A stretch of DNA of 28,179 bases from Endomicrobium sp. GTDB lineage: Bacteria > Elusimicrobiota > Endomicrobiia > Endomicrobiales > Endomicrobiaceae. Position numbers and translations under genes: made by a program. Positions 6,611 through 14,782 of the stretch are shown here, piece after piece. The notes below the pieces were generated by a model, which was not told where the DNA came from, ran no database searches, and saw nothing but the letters and a program-made list of their open reading frames with translations. The stretch covers positions 1 through 28,179 of the forward strand of contig JAISRM010000150.1 in NCBI GenBank assembly GCA_031273645.1. The letters run 5' to 3'. Each line of letters begins with the position of its first letter. Positions within the stretch are counted from its first letter, which is position 1.

Positions 6611-8464
6611 ATGTCTTACGGCAAAAGAATTTTAATCTTTTCTATTTTTTCTTCTCTGATTTTAAGTTACGGCCTATCTTATGCCGATAATATTAAAAAT
6701 GCAAACTATGCGGCGGATGCTTTAAATGTTTCCGCCGTATCTTTTTTTATCCCGAAAAATTCTCTCGGTTTAGTAAATTTTAAGGCTGGCGATTTTGCCG
6801 ATTTTTTTTATGAAGAACCTAAACATAAAACATGGCTGTTTATGCGTTACAGCCAAGCCGCCGTAAGCGACAGAGGAAGCGCGCAAGCATCTCTCTTGGG
6901 CTTTGAAGCAGGATACGACAGACGGGTAATGACTGACAAGCGGGACAAATATTATATCGGACTGTCTGCGGAGTACGGCGCGCAGGGCGATATTTCGGCA
7001 AAATCTTTGACCGAAAGCAAAAGCGGTTCGGCTTCTTTTTCATATCCTGCGTTTAGCATTTACGCCGCTTGGCGCGGAGAAAATAATTATTTTGCGGGAT
7101 TAATATTAAAAAATTATTTTGAAAGCGTAAATTTTAAAGATTCCGGTTTCTACGGCGGCGCATTGAACTACGATTTTGAAAGAAACGTGTCGGCGTTTTC
7201 AGGAGAATTTGGCAAAAAAATTAAATACGGATTTTTAGAGATAGCGCCAAAAGTTTCTTTGGCTCTTTTGCATTCCGGCGGCGCATCTGCCCAAGCAGAC
7301 GGGCAAGAAATTAAATTTGAAGGAATATCTTTTTTTAACTTTAACGCCGCGCTTCAGGCAGGTTATCGTAAAGAAATAAAAAATAAAGTTGTTGCGCTGC
7401 CCTATTTTGAAGCCGGTTTGGGATACGGATTTGCCGGCAGAACAGAAATTGCGTACGCCGGCAAAGAATACGTTTCTGATTTTTCAGGCGCGTCTCTTAA
7501 TGCCGCGTTAGGCTTAAACGTTTCTTTTTCGCAAGGCATAACCTCTTATATCCGTTATGAATACGAGAGCGCGCGCTATTACGAAGGATTTGCGTTGATT
7601 TTGGGGATAAGATACGGTTTTGCAGCCAGACTCTCCTCTAAAGACGAGGATTACAGAAATATTGTTAAAATAAATTCTATAAGCGAAAGCGATTCGGACA
7701 GACTCGGCGATAATACTGATTTTGACGAAGATATAATTGAACTTGTGCAGGTAGAAGGTTCTTTTACGTCGCTGAAATTTCAGTCTGAAAAAACGTTTGA
7801 TCAAAAAGACTCTGTTTTAACCGAGCCTTATTTTGATCTTCCTGCCGACATTGAAACGCCAAAACCGCCGACGGCAAAAAAAACTCCGGCCAAAAACACT
7901 AAACCTGCAGTAAAATTGAAAGCTCCTAATACGGCGCTTAAACCGTCCAAAAACGCAAACAATGTTTCTAAGCCTAAGCCTTCAACAAATCTGCAAGTTT
8001 CCGCTACGGCGGCTGAAACGCCAAACGCATTGCCCGGCCGGCAATCCGACGGTGATTCTTCTTTTGAAGATTTGTACGCTGAAGATTACAAAGAAGGCAC
8101 GGGTAAAATAATTACGCTGGGAAGTTCTTTTTTTCAAGCGGGACAGTCGGAAATTAATGAAAGCGCGGAAAAATATTTAAAACAGATAGCGGCTGGTTTA
8201 AAAGAAGTTAAAATAAAAATGATAATCGTTACCGGGCATACGGACGCGCAGGGAGACGGAGTTGACGTTTTAAACGAAGTGATTTCAGAAACGAGGGCGA
8301 AATCGGTTTACGACGCTCTTATCAAGTACGGAATTTCCGAACGCAATATAAAATACAGAGGAGAGGGCTCGTCGAAACCCATAAAACAGCCGAAAAAGAA
8401 AAAAGGACAAAAACCGTCCCCGTCCAAACCAAACCGCAGGGTTGAAATTGAGATCATAGAATAA
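6611..8464 (+). CDS. Outer-membrane beta-barrel protein with C-terminal OmpA peptidoglycan-binding domain
   Basis: 617 aa. A signal peptide is visible: KR near the start, a hydrophobic stretch to about residue 25, likely cut after SYA. Residues about 60-335 alternate aromatic and polar residues with many Gly and Tyr, as in a transmembrane beta-barrel. A disordered Lys/Pro/Thr-rich linker (about 410-470) leads to an OmpA domain at about 500-617. That domain has the FxxG-like start (SSFFQAGQSE), the peptidoglycan (meso-DAP) contact block TGHTD at 541-545 and the ETRA block with R562. A basic KKKKGQKPSPSKPNRR insert precedes the end. It should tie the outer membrane to the wall. A weak GGGA at 6601-6604 may be the ribosome-binding site. 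It is followed after 30 bases by the RND gene, probably in one operon. Function of the barrel is unknown. Confidence 0.8.
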   Translation: MSYGKRILIFSIFSSLILSYGLSYADNIKNANYAADALNVSAVSFFIPKNSLGLVNFKAGDFADFFYEEPKHKTWLFMRYSQAAVSDRGSAQASLLGFEAGYDRRVMTDKRDKYYIGLSAEYGAQGDISAKSLTESKSGSASFSYPAFSIYAAWRGENNYFAGLILKNYFESVNFKDSGFYGGALNYDFERNVSAFSGEFGKKIKYGFLEIAPKVSLALLHSGGASAQADGQEIKFEGISFFNFNAALQAGYRKEIKNKVVALPYFEAGLGYGFAGRTEIAYAGKEYVSDFSGASLNAALGLNVSFSQGITSYIRYEYESARYYEGFALILGIRYGFAARLSSKDEDYRNIVKINSISESDSDRLGDNTDFDEDIIELVQVEGSFTSLKFQSEKTFDQKDSVLTEPYFDLPADIETPKPPTAKKTPAKNTKPAVKLKAPNTALKPSKNANNVSKPKPSTNLQVSATAAETPNALPGRQSDGDSSFEDLYAEDYKEGTGKIITLGSSFFQAGQSEINESAEKYLKQIAAGLKEVKIKMIIVTGHTDAQGDGVDVLNEVISETRAKSVYDALIKYGISERNIKYRGEGSSKPIKQPKKKKGQKPSPSKPNRRVEIEIIE

Positions 8465-8494
8465 TAAATTATTTTCTAAAGAGGTTGCCGCCAT

Positions 8495-11400
8495 ATGAAT
8501 TTAGCAAGTTTATCGATAAAACGTCCCACTTTTGTTTTTTCAATTTTGATAGCCGTAATAATCGTCGGCGTTATTTTTATGCAGAGAATTCCGGTAAGAA
8601 TGATGCCCGACGTAGAATTTCCTTTTGTCGTCGTAACCATACAATATCCGGGCGCGGGGCCTGAGGAAATTGAAAACCGCGTAAGCCGCCGCGTTGAAAA
8701 TGCAATGAGCGCAATTTCGGGCTTAAAGCATATAACTTCCGTCAGTCAAGACGGATATTCAAGAACTTTTGCGGAATTTGAACTCACCAAAAATCCCGAG
8801 ATCGCTTTGCAGGAAGTTAAAGACAAAATAGCGGAAATAAGAAGAGGGTTTCCCGACGATATAGAAGAACCCGTTGTTTTAAAGTTTGATCCGGAGTCAA
8901 GGCCTGTTATGACGGTAAGCCTTAAATCCTCTTTGCCGGCTAAGGAACTTTTTGATTTTGGAGACGAATATTACAGAAAAGAGCTTTTAAGGGTTGACGG
9001 CATAGCAAATATCTGGATGGCCGGCGGCACAAGAAGAGAGATCGTCGTCAACATCAACAGAGAAAAATTGAACCAATACGACACCACTCTTTCGGCCGTT
9101 ACAAGCGCCATAGAAAACAATTCCATGAACGTTCCGGTTGGCAGGCTTTCAATAGGCGACGACGACATATCGTTTCGCTCTATGGGAGAATACCGCAACG
9201 TTAAAGACATAGAGCAGGTGATAGTAAACTTTAGAGGCAACGAAGTGCCGATCTCCGTCGGAGACGTAGCAAGGGTTGACGATACCGTGCGCGAAAGAAC
9301 TTCCATGGGGCGCATAAATTTAAGAGAAGACGGGGAAGTTGTAAAGGAACAGCAACTTTTGTTTAGGATTTTTAAACAGTCTAAAGCCAACGAAGTAAAA
9401 ATATCGCAGGGCGTTTTAGAAAAAGTCGCCGAACTCAACAAAAAGTATAAAGGCGCAAAAGGAAATCCGCGCCTTACGGTTATTACCGACAACGCAAAGC
9501 TTATCCGCGCAAATATCGACGACGTTAAAAACACTATTTTTGAAGGTATCTTTCTTGCCATAGTAGTCGTTTACTTTTTTCTTGCAAGCTGGCGCTCCAC
9601 GTTTATTACCGCGCTTGCTCTTCCAAACAGCTTAATAGGCGCTTTTATTTTTATGCATTTTTTTAATTTCAGCATAAACGTAATTTCGCTTATGTCTTTG
9701 TCTTTAGCCGTAGGGCTTTTGATAGACGACGCCATAGTCGTGCGAGAAAACATTTACAGGCATTATGAAGAGGGAGAAGAGCCTGACGAAGCCGCCCAAA
9801 AAGGAACTGACGAAGTGGCTTTGGCGGTTGTGGCTACGACGAGTTCCGTGATAGCCGTCTTTTTGCCGGTAGGCTTTATGTCGGGCATTATAGGGCAGTT
9901 TTTTAAAGAGTTCGGCTTAACGGTAGTGTTTGCAATGTTTATATCGGTGCTCGACGCTTTAACTATAGCCCCGATGCTTTCGGCTTATATAATTCCGACT
10001 CATAAAAAAGCAAACGCAAAACCAAAATCCGCGCCGCTTAGGGCGCTGTACCGAATTTTTGACGGCTTTAGCAAAGCGGGGCGTTTGCTGACGGTAGTTT
10101 GGTTTGAAAAAGTGTATCAGGTCATTTTAAAAATTTACTCGGTTTTACTTACGTTTATCATTCATAACAAAATAAAAATACTGCTTATTGTCGTAATGAT
10201 TTTTGGCGCTTCAGTTTACAGCGCAAAAGATCTGCCTAAGAATTTTATGCCTGTTTCGGAATCCGGAGAGTTCCGCATAGATATTGAAACCGCTCCGGAC
10301 GCTTCTCTTGCAAGAACAAATTCCGTATGCGAAGAGATAGAAAATATACTTATGTCTATGGACGAAGTGGAATTTTGCATGGTTTCGCTGGGCAATAACA
10401 GCGGCGAATTAAATATCGCCGATATGTACGTGCGCCTTGTGGATTATAAAAAAAGAAAGCTGAGCACCGAAGAGGTAAAAAATGCAATAAGAGAAAGACT
10501 TGAAGGAAAATTTGACAATTCGGTGGTTATTTCTTTAAACGAATCCGGCGGAATGATGGGCGGAAACGGAAAACCTTTTTCTCTCTTTTTATACGGACGC
10601 GATACGGTGCAGCTTAGCAAACTCGGAACCGCTTTAATAGCGCAGCTTAAAAAAATTCCCGGTCTCGTCGATCTTTCAACAAATTTCCGTTCCGGAAAAC
10701 AGGAATATCAAATAGATATAGATCCTAAAAAAGCAAAAGAGTTCGGAGTAAATTCCGTTATGGCCGGAACCGAACTGCGCGCTATGGTAGAGGGAAATTT
10801 GCCCGCAGTTTTTAGAAGCGACGGTCTGGAATACGATATAAGAGTGCGCTTTGACGAGAGGCAAAGAAAAATAAACGAGTCTTTCAACGATCTCTATATT
10901 TTCAATATGAACAATAAACGCATAAAACTTTCGCGCGTTGCAAAACTTAAAAAAGCCGAAGGACCTACAAAAATTTACAGGCGCGACAGAACCCGCTATC
11001 TTGAAATTTCCGGAAACATAAGCAAGGGATATTCTTTAGGCCCCATACAAAAAGAGGTTGAAAAAACGATAACGCAAAGCAAGAATAATCCTATGAATTC
11101 TAAATTGTGGACGGACATTACTTACGAGTATTCCGGAAATATTGAAGAAATGGAAGATATGATACAAAATATAAAAATAGCCGGCGCGCTTTCAATAATT
11201 TTTATTTTTATGGTTCTTGCAAGTTTGTACGAGTCAATAATAACGCCTTTTACCATAATGCTTGCTTTGCCGCTTGCGGCCGTCGGAGGTTTGCTCGCTT
11301 TAGTTTTCACGCGCGGCTCCATAGATATGTTTACAATGATAGGTTTCATTATGCTTTTAGGGATAGTGGCAAAAAATTCAATTATACTTGTCGATTATAT

Positions 11401-11740
11401 ACAACAGCTTATAAGGCGCGGAAGATCCGTTGAAGAATCGGTTTTAGAAGCCGGCAAAGTAAGGCTGCGCCCGATACTTATGACTTCTTTTGCGCTTGTC
11501 GGCGGCATGCTTCCTACGGCTTTGGCGTTAAGCGAAACGGGCAAGTTCAGACAGAGCATGGGCATAGTGATAATCGGAGGAATTATAAGCTCCACGATAC
11601 TTACGCTTTTAATAATCCCCGCAGTTTTTGAGTATATGAATTCTTTCAGATTGTGGACGAGGAAAATTTTAGGAAGGCCTGCAAAAAGAAAAATAGACAA
11701 AGAGTTTGACAAAGAAGCCAAAGTTACAAACTGCCAATAA
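8495..11740 (+). CDS. RND efflux transporter, HAE1/AcrB type
   Basis: Inner-membrane, proton-driven exporter of hydrophobic compounds, normally a trimer working with a periplasmic adaptor and an outer-membrane channel. The 1081-aa length fits. It starts with the classic cytoplasmic/TM1 block (SIKRPTFVFSILIAVIIVG) and the porter-domain block PDVEFPFVVVTIQYPGAGPEE. It shows two homologous halves with clusters of TM helices near residues 350-500 and 880-1060. The TM4 proton-relay pair is D411-D412 in GLLIDDAIVV, and the matching TM10 lysine is K960 in AKNSIILVDY. AGAGG precedes the ATG. No adaptor (AcrA-like) or TolC-like gene is adjacent; the OmpA-like gene upstream is not a TolC. Substrate cannot be told. 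Confidence 0.93.
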   Translation: MNLASLSIKRPTFVFSILIAVIIVGVIFMQRIPVRMMPDVEFPFVVVTIQYPGAGPEEIENRVSRRVENAMSAISGLKHITSVSQDGYSRTFAEFELTKNPEIALQEVKDKIAEIRRGFPDDIEEPVVLKFDPESRPVMTVSLKSSLPAKELFDFGDEYYRKELLRVDGIANIWMAGGTRREIVVNINREKLNQYDTTLSAVTSAIENNSMNVPVGRLSIGDDDISFRSMGEYRNVKDIEQVIVNFRGNEVPISVGDVARVDDTVRERTSMGRINLREDGEVVKEQQLLFRIFKQSKANEVKISQGVLEKVAELNKKYKGAKGNPRLTVITDNAKLIRANIDDVKNTIFEGIFLAIVVVYFFLASWRSTFITALALPNSLIGAFIFMHFFNFSINVISLMSLSLAVGLLIDDAIVVRENIYRHYEEGEEPDEAAQKGTDEVALAVVATTSSVIAVFLPVGFMSGIIGQFFKEFGLTVVFAMFISVLDALTIAPMLSAYIIPTHKKANAKPKSAPLRALYRIFDGFSKAGRLLTVVWFEKVYQVILKIYSVLLTFIIHNKIKILLIVVMIFGASVYSAKDLPKNFMPVSESGEFRIDIETAPDASLARTNSVCEEIENILMSMDEVEFCMVSLGNNSGELNIADMYVRLVDYKKRKLSTEEVKNAIRERLEGKFDNSVVISLNESGGMMGGNGKPFSLFLYGRDTVQLSKLGTALIAQLKKIPGLVDLSTNFRSGKQEYQIDIDPKKAKEFGVNSVMAGTELRAMVEGNLPAVFRSDGLEYDIRVRFDERQRKINESFNDLYIFNMNNKRIKLSRVAKLKKAEGPTKIYRRDRTRYLEISGNISKGYSLGPIQKEVEKTITQSKNNPMNSKLWTDITYEYSGNIEEMEDMIQNIKIAGALSIIFIFMVLASLYESIITPFTIMLALPLAAVGGLLALVFTRGSIDMFTMIGFIMLLGIVAKNSIILVDYIQQLIRRGRSVEESVLEAGKVRLRPILMTSFALVGGMLPTALALSETGKFRQSMGIVIIGGIISSTILTLLIIPAVFEYMNSFRLWTRKILGRPAKRKIDKEFDKEAKVTNCQ

Positions 11741-11756
11741 AAAAATAAGCCGCTGT

Positions 11757-11814
11757 AAAAAAACGCAAAGCTGAAAGCAAATGCCGCCGCTATCAGCCTT
11801 GCGTTTTTATATTT
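11757..11814 (+). terminator. Terminator after the RND gene
   Basis: AAAAACGCAA at 11759-11768 pairs with TTGCGTTTTT at 11799-11808, and GCTGA at 11770-11774 pairs with TCAGC at 11793-11797, one mismatch apart. The long stem ends in T-rich sequence. Because the stem begins with A-residues it could also work on the minus strand. Confidence 0.8.
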
Positions 11815-11913
11815 TGGGGTGGAAAGAGGTCTAATTACAAAATACTTACAAATCAAAGAAATTTGTATATAAAATCAAGTCCCATCGCCGATAAAAAATA
11901 CTCAGATAAAAGA

Positions 11914-11948
11914 AAAAGCCCCAAGTTGCTTTGCAGCAAACTTGAGGG
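11914..11948 (-). terminator. Terminator of the SDH-proteinase operon
   Basis: Read on the minus strand, CCCTCAAGTTTGCT pairs with AGCAACTTGGGG around a short loop, followed by CTTTTTCTTTT. It lies 26 bases beyond the stop of the serine proteinase gene. Confidence 0.8.
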
Positions 11949-11973
11949 AAGAATTTAATATTTAAGATAAAAA

Positions 11974-12801
11974 TTATACTTTCTGCATGGTACTTGTTCT
12001 GTTAGCAGAAACAATTTTAATTCCAATATGATTCTCAACTATCTTTATTGCAGTTGATTTAGCAAAAGTATGCATAAATGCATGGTGAACTGTTAAAACT
12101 AAATCTTGCAATTCAGTATCACTCTCAAGGGAATATATTTTTAACCCCATTGCACTTAACTCATCTTTTGAGAAATGTTTTGAATGATTTTTTGATTTTT
12201 TATGATCGCCAAGCAACCCTGCTATAGTTTTGGATTTTTGATTCGCATCTTTCTCTCCATAAAACATATTATCTTCAAGCCAAGATTCAACGATTTTTTC
12301 AGCCCATCTGCAAGCTTTATCACACTCTCCCAAAAAAGTAGGATTATATTTTGAAATAATCATCTGCCATAATGGAATTGTTTTTGGGTCATTAGCAACT
12401 TCTTTTTTTGCAGTTTCAAACTCTTCTAAAATAGCAGAAGCTGATAAGTTGCCAAATTGTGGATCTGTGGGACCAAGACTTGAATGTTTTCCCATAATAA
12501 TCTCTTTTGACGAACAAGCAATCATAGTACCGGCAGACATTGCAAGATGTGGAACGATTACTCTAATATTATTCTTAAAAATATTTTTTAAATAACATAC
12601 AATTGCTTCTGTTGCCGCTATATTTCCACCAGGAGTATGAAGAATTAAATCAAGCCCTTTAGCCTTATCTAAATTATGAATTGTCGTCATAAATGAATTC
12701 TGGTCTAAATCAGATATGCCTGATTCTAAGGTCTGTTTTTGCAACCAACCAGAATAATAAGCAATTACATTCCGACCGGTTTTTTTATACAGCAAGGACA
12801 A
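11974..12801 (-). CDS. SDH-family (ClpP-fold) serine proteinase, frame interrupted near the N-terminus
   Basis: ClpP/SppA-fold protein of the 'serine dehydrogenase proteinase' group (Pfam SDH_sah). Seen: YYSGWLQ, the LHTPGGNIAATEAI block, LAMSAGTMIACSS with the likely catalytic Ser (residue 89 from this TTG start) and MGKHSSLGPTDPQFG. The family is thought to act as soluble or membrane-associated ATP-independent proteases; the true substrates are unknown. From the TTG at 12801 it is 275 aa. The frame continues upstream to an ATG at 12882 but is cut by a TGA at 12843-12841 (see separate entry). TTG 12801 has an AAGGA 8 bases upstream, so it could be a restart site. Codon use looks more AT-rich than its neighbours (many ATA, AAA, TTT and AAT), hinting at transfer. 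It follows a 58-aa gene in a two-gene operon. Confidence 0.78.
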   Translation of the reverse strand: MSLLYKKTGRNVIAYYSGWLQKQTLESGISDLDQNSFMTTIHNLDKAKGLDLILHTPGGNIAATEAIVCYLKNIFKNNIRVIVPHLAMSAGTMIACSSKEIIMGKHSSLGPTDPQFGNLSASAILEEFETAKKEVANDPKTIPLWQMIISKYNPTFLGECDKACRWAEKIVESWLEDNMFYGEKDANQKSKTIAGLLGDHKKSKNHSKHFSKDELSAMGLKIYSLESDTELQDLVLTVHHAFMHTFAKSTAIKIVENHIGIKIVSANRTSTMQKV

Positions 12802-12882
12802 ATATTTATTCCTTATTTCATCAAGCGGGTCGGCAGATGATCACTGATTCAATTCATCAAGAACTTCTTTCCAATTTGGCAT
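12802..12882 (-). pseudogene. 5' segment of the SDH-proteinase gene with in-frame TGA
   Basis: On the minus strand an ATG at 12882-12880 opens MPNWKEVLDELNQ, then TGA (12843-12841), then SSADPLDEIRNKYLSLLYKK in the same frame, running straight into the annotated proteinase. The sequence before and after the stop is what I expect at the N-terminus of SDH-type proteinases. So the stop is a nonsense change, a readthrough site or a sequence error, and not a natural gene boundary. The ATG overlaps the upstream gene's stop as TAATG, the usual sign of translational coupling. Confidence 0.65.
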
Positions 12883-13058
12883 TAAGATTCTCTCTTTTCT
12901 GAAATATACTCTACTGTATCTGTTGTTGTAATGTCTCTATCATCGGAAGGAGCGTAACATTGTTTCAAATTGTTTTGGTTTTCATAAGAGGTTTCTTGTG
13001 AAGCCTTGATTTTGAAAATCGTGTCAAAATCTTTTGCAAAATTATTCTTGCTATTCAT
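12882..13058 (-). CDS. 58-aa protein of unknown function, coupled to SDH proteinase
   Basis: I do not recognise this protein. It is soluble, starts MNSKNNFAKDFDTIFKIK, is rich in Asn, Asp, Thr and Ser, has a single Cys, and shows no signal peptide or membrane segment. ATG 13058 was chosen because it has the best ribosome-binding site of the area (AAAGGAG about 7 bases upstream); the open frame extends further to 13133 without such a site. Its stop overlaps the ATG of the SDH-proteinase frame (TAATG), so the two were built as an operon. A promoter lies just upstream. It could be a partner, adaptor or inhibitor of the proteinase; this is inference from position only. Confidence 0.6.
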   Translation of the reverse strand: MNSKNNFAKDFDTIFKIKASQETSYENQNNLKQCYAPSDDRDITTTDTVEYISEKRES

Positions 13059-13088
13059 TTTGATTTCTCCTTTCTGTCTTACGTTAAT

Positions 13089-13118
13089 AGTATAGCTGAA
13101 TTTAAACGAATTTGCGAA
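13089..13118 (-). promoter_or_regulatory. Promoter of the small-protein/SDH-proteinase operon
   Basis: On the minus strand TATACT (13094-13089) lies 18 bases after TTCGCA (13118-13113), a reasonable sigma70-type pair, about 30 bases upstream of the small gene's ATG. Confidence 0.5.
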
Positions 13119-13159
13119 AACGCGAATTTTCATTTACTTTTGGCGATTTTATTACTAAA

Positions 13160-14074
13160 ATGTTTGCTATGACAACTAACCAGAATTCCGGAATTTTTTC
13201 CCTGATAACGCGTATTGTGTTTTTTAATATCTTTTTTACGGCCGTTCTTACGGCTATAAGTTTTGTTTTTTTATTTTCTTTTGAATCAACTCTTCTTAAC
13301 TCAACTCCAAAAATAGAATTAATACTGACATTTCTGCAAAACGCAAGGTTTTCTGCCGCCATTTTGGCTCTTATCAACATACCGGTTTTTGCGCTTCTTG
13401 TTTTTATGACGGCTTTTGCCGCCTCTCGCGTGTCTAAATTTACGGCGCTTATAATAAGAATTTATTATTGCGCGGTTTTGCTGCCGGTTTTTGTTTTGCA
13501 GATAACGTCAATGCTGTGCGTGCATATAGTGTTAAAAGTAAAAGAGCCGATTCTGCCCGACATCATTTCTCAGGTCGTTACTCTGTTTTTGACTTTTGCA
13601 AAAAATTCTTTGACCATAATGCTAATATCAATCGCTTTTACTATAATAGCGGCCTCTTTAATGTTCATTATTTCAACAACGGCGTTTATACGTTTGCGCG
13701 ATTATGAAATAGGCGATTCCAGAAAAACGCTCGTAATATGCATTGTGTTTTTGCTGTTGTGCGTAGTTTTTGCAAAAGGAAAAATAAACGGATTTATGTC
13801 TTACGAAGATTCGGCTGTAACTTCAAACGCAAGTTTGAACAGATATGCGGTAAACGGAGTTTTTAAAACGGTCAAAGATTTTATAGCTTTTAATCCGGCA
13901 AACATCAAAGCTCTTTCTTATCAAAACGTGGACGACGCAATGGGAGACGACAAATTTTTATTTAATCCCGATTTCAACAATTATAACAATTCAAATACTT
14001 CAGTTTCGGGACAGGTAACCCCCGAAGAACAGCTTAAAAGAATTAACGCTATCGTTAAAAAGACAAAAAAGTAA
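13160..14074 (+). CDS. Multi-pass membrane protein of unknown function
   Basis: I do not recognise the family. About 304 aa with five strongly hydrophobic segments: after the short N-terminus (FFNIFFTAVLTAISFVFLF), then around the AILALINIPVFALLVFMTAF, YYCAVLLPVFVLQI, LTIMLISIAFTIIAASLMFI and LVICIVFLLLCVVFA stretches. A C-terminal soluble tail of about 95 residues, rich in Asn, Asp and Ser, ends in a basic KKTKK. The start is uncertain: ATG 13160, ATG 13169 or TTG 13112 are possible, none with a clear ribosome-binding site; the TTG overlaps the divergent promoter. Its last 20 bases overlap the end of pgeF on the other strand, with no terminator between. The position next to the division cluster is suggestive only. 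Confidence 0.7.
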   Translation: MFAMTTNQNSGIFSLITRIVFFNIFFTAVLTAISFVFLFSFESTLLNSTPKIELILTFLQNARFSAAILALINIPVFALLVFMTAFAASRVSKFTALIIRIYYCAVLLPVFVLQITSMLCVHIVLKVKEPILPDIISQVVTLFLTFAKNSLTIMLISIAFTIIAASLMFIISTTAFIRLRDYEIGDSRKTLVICIVFLLLCVVFAKGKINGFMSYEDSAVTSNASLNRYAVNGVFKTVKDFIAFNPANIKALSYQNVDDAMGDDKFLFNPDFNNYNNSNTSVSGQVTPEEQLKRINAIVKKTKK

Positions 14075-14708
14075 GCTGCCTTTCCTTGCTCTTATCCCTT
14101 CTGTAAGAAAAAAACAAATCGCTTTCATTACAAGTGCACAAAGAACTTACCGTTGAGTTTACAATTCCAACGGCAGACGCTTTATTGCATGCCGCAAGAG
14201 ACAAATCCATTTTTCCGTTTTCAAGCGGAAGCCCGAATATTTTTTCAAAATCGGAACTCACTTCATAGCAGCGTTTGCATATATGCGGACCTATATACAA
14301 ATCTATTTCTTCAGGCGCGGCGTTAAAATCGTTTTTTAAGATTTGCGCCGTTTTTTCTATTATGCCGCCGGCAAGACCTCTCCAGCCGGCATGAACTGCG
14401 GCTATTACTTGGCGTTTAGCGCAAGCCATCATTATCGGCATGCAGTCCGCCGTAAAAATTCCCAAAATTATTTCGGGATCTGCGCAGATTAAAGCGTCGC
14501 AATCGCCGATAATTTTGTTTCTGTCGGTTTTTGAAACTATTTTGACGTTAACGCCGTGCGTCTGCTGGGCAATGATAAGATTTTGCGGATCTAAGCCTGC
14601 AAAAGACATGACGGCTCTTCTTGCCGACGGATCTTTCATATCTGCGCAGGATTTTGTAGTTGTGAAATGTTTATGGTTAAAAGAAGATTGCGTAATTAGT
14701 TTGGGCAT
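14055..14708 (-). CDS. pgeF: PgeF/YfiH-type peptidoglycan editing factor (laccase-domain, purine nucleoside phosphorylase-like)
   Basis: The 217-aa protein has the metal/active-site blocks of the YfiH family: QQTHGVNV (His), FTADCMPIMM (Cys) and AVHAGWRGL (His), plus IGPHICKRCYEV. In E. coli the homologue hydrolyses UDP-MurNAc-L-Ser so that Ser is kept out of the stem peptide; other homologues act on purine nucleosides. It is the last gene of the division operon, 74 bases after ftsZ, which agrees with a wall role. I start at ATG 14708, with a GGAG about 11 bases upstream. An in-frame TTG at 14738 is possible; a TAG lies two codons before it. The 3' end overlaps the convergent membrane-protein gene by 20 bases. 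Confidence 0.88.
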   Translation of the reverse strand: MPKLITQSSFNHKHFTTTKSCADMKDPSARRAVMSFAGLDPQNLIIAQQTHGVNVKIVSKTDRNKIIGDCDALICADPEIILGIFTADCMPIMMACAKRQVIAAVHAGWRGLAGGIIEKTAQILKNDFNAAPEEIDLYIGPHICKRCYEVSSDFEKIFGLPLENGKMDLSLAACNKASAVGIVNSTVSSLCTCNESDLFFSYRRDKSKERQLTFLSF

Positions 14709-14782
14709 TTTTAAAAGCGCTCCGCGCCGTTGCCGCAACAGCTATCGCAGGAACATGCGTTTTGCGCGCCATTTGCATTTTT

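Noticed and set aside
12841..12843. TGA as a selenocysteine codon in the SDH proteinase
   Set aside because: The position is at the poorly conserved N-terminus, away from the active-site Ser, and I saw no SECIS-like hairpin directly after it; a nonsense change, readthrough or error is simpler.
14709..14782. A small separate gene between ftsZ and pgeF
   Set aside because: A roughly 33-codon frame exists but overlaps the pgeF start out of frame and has no support beyond being open.
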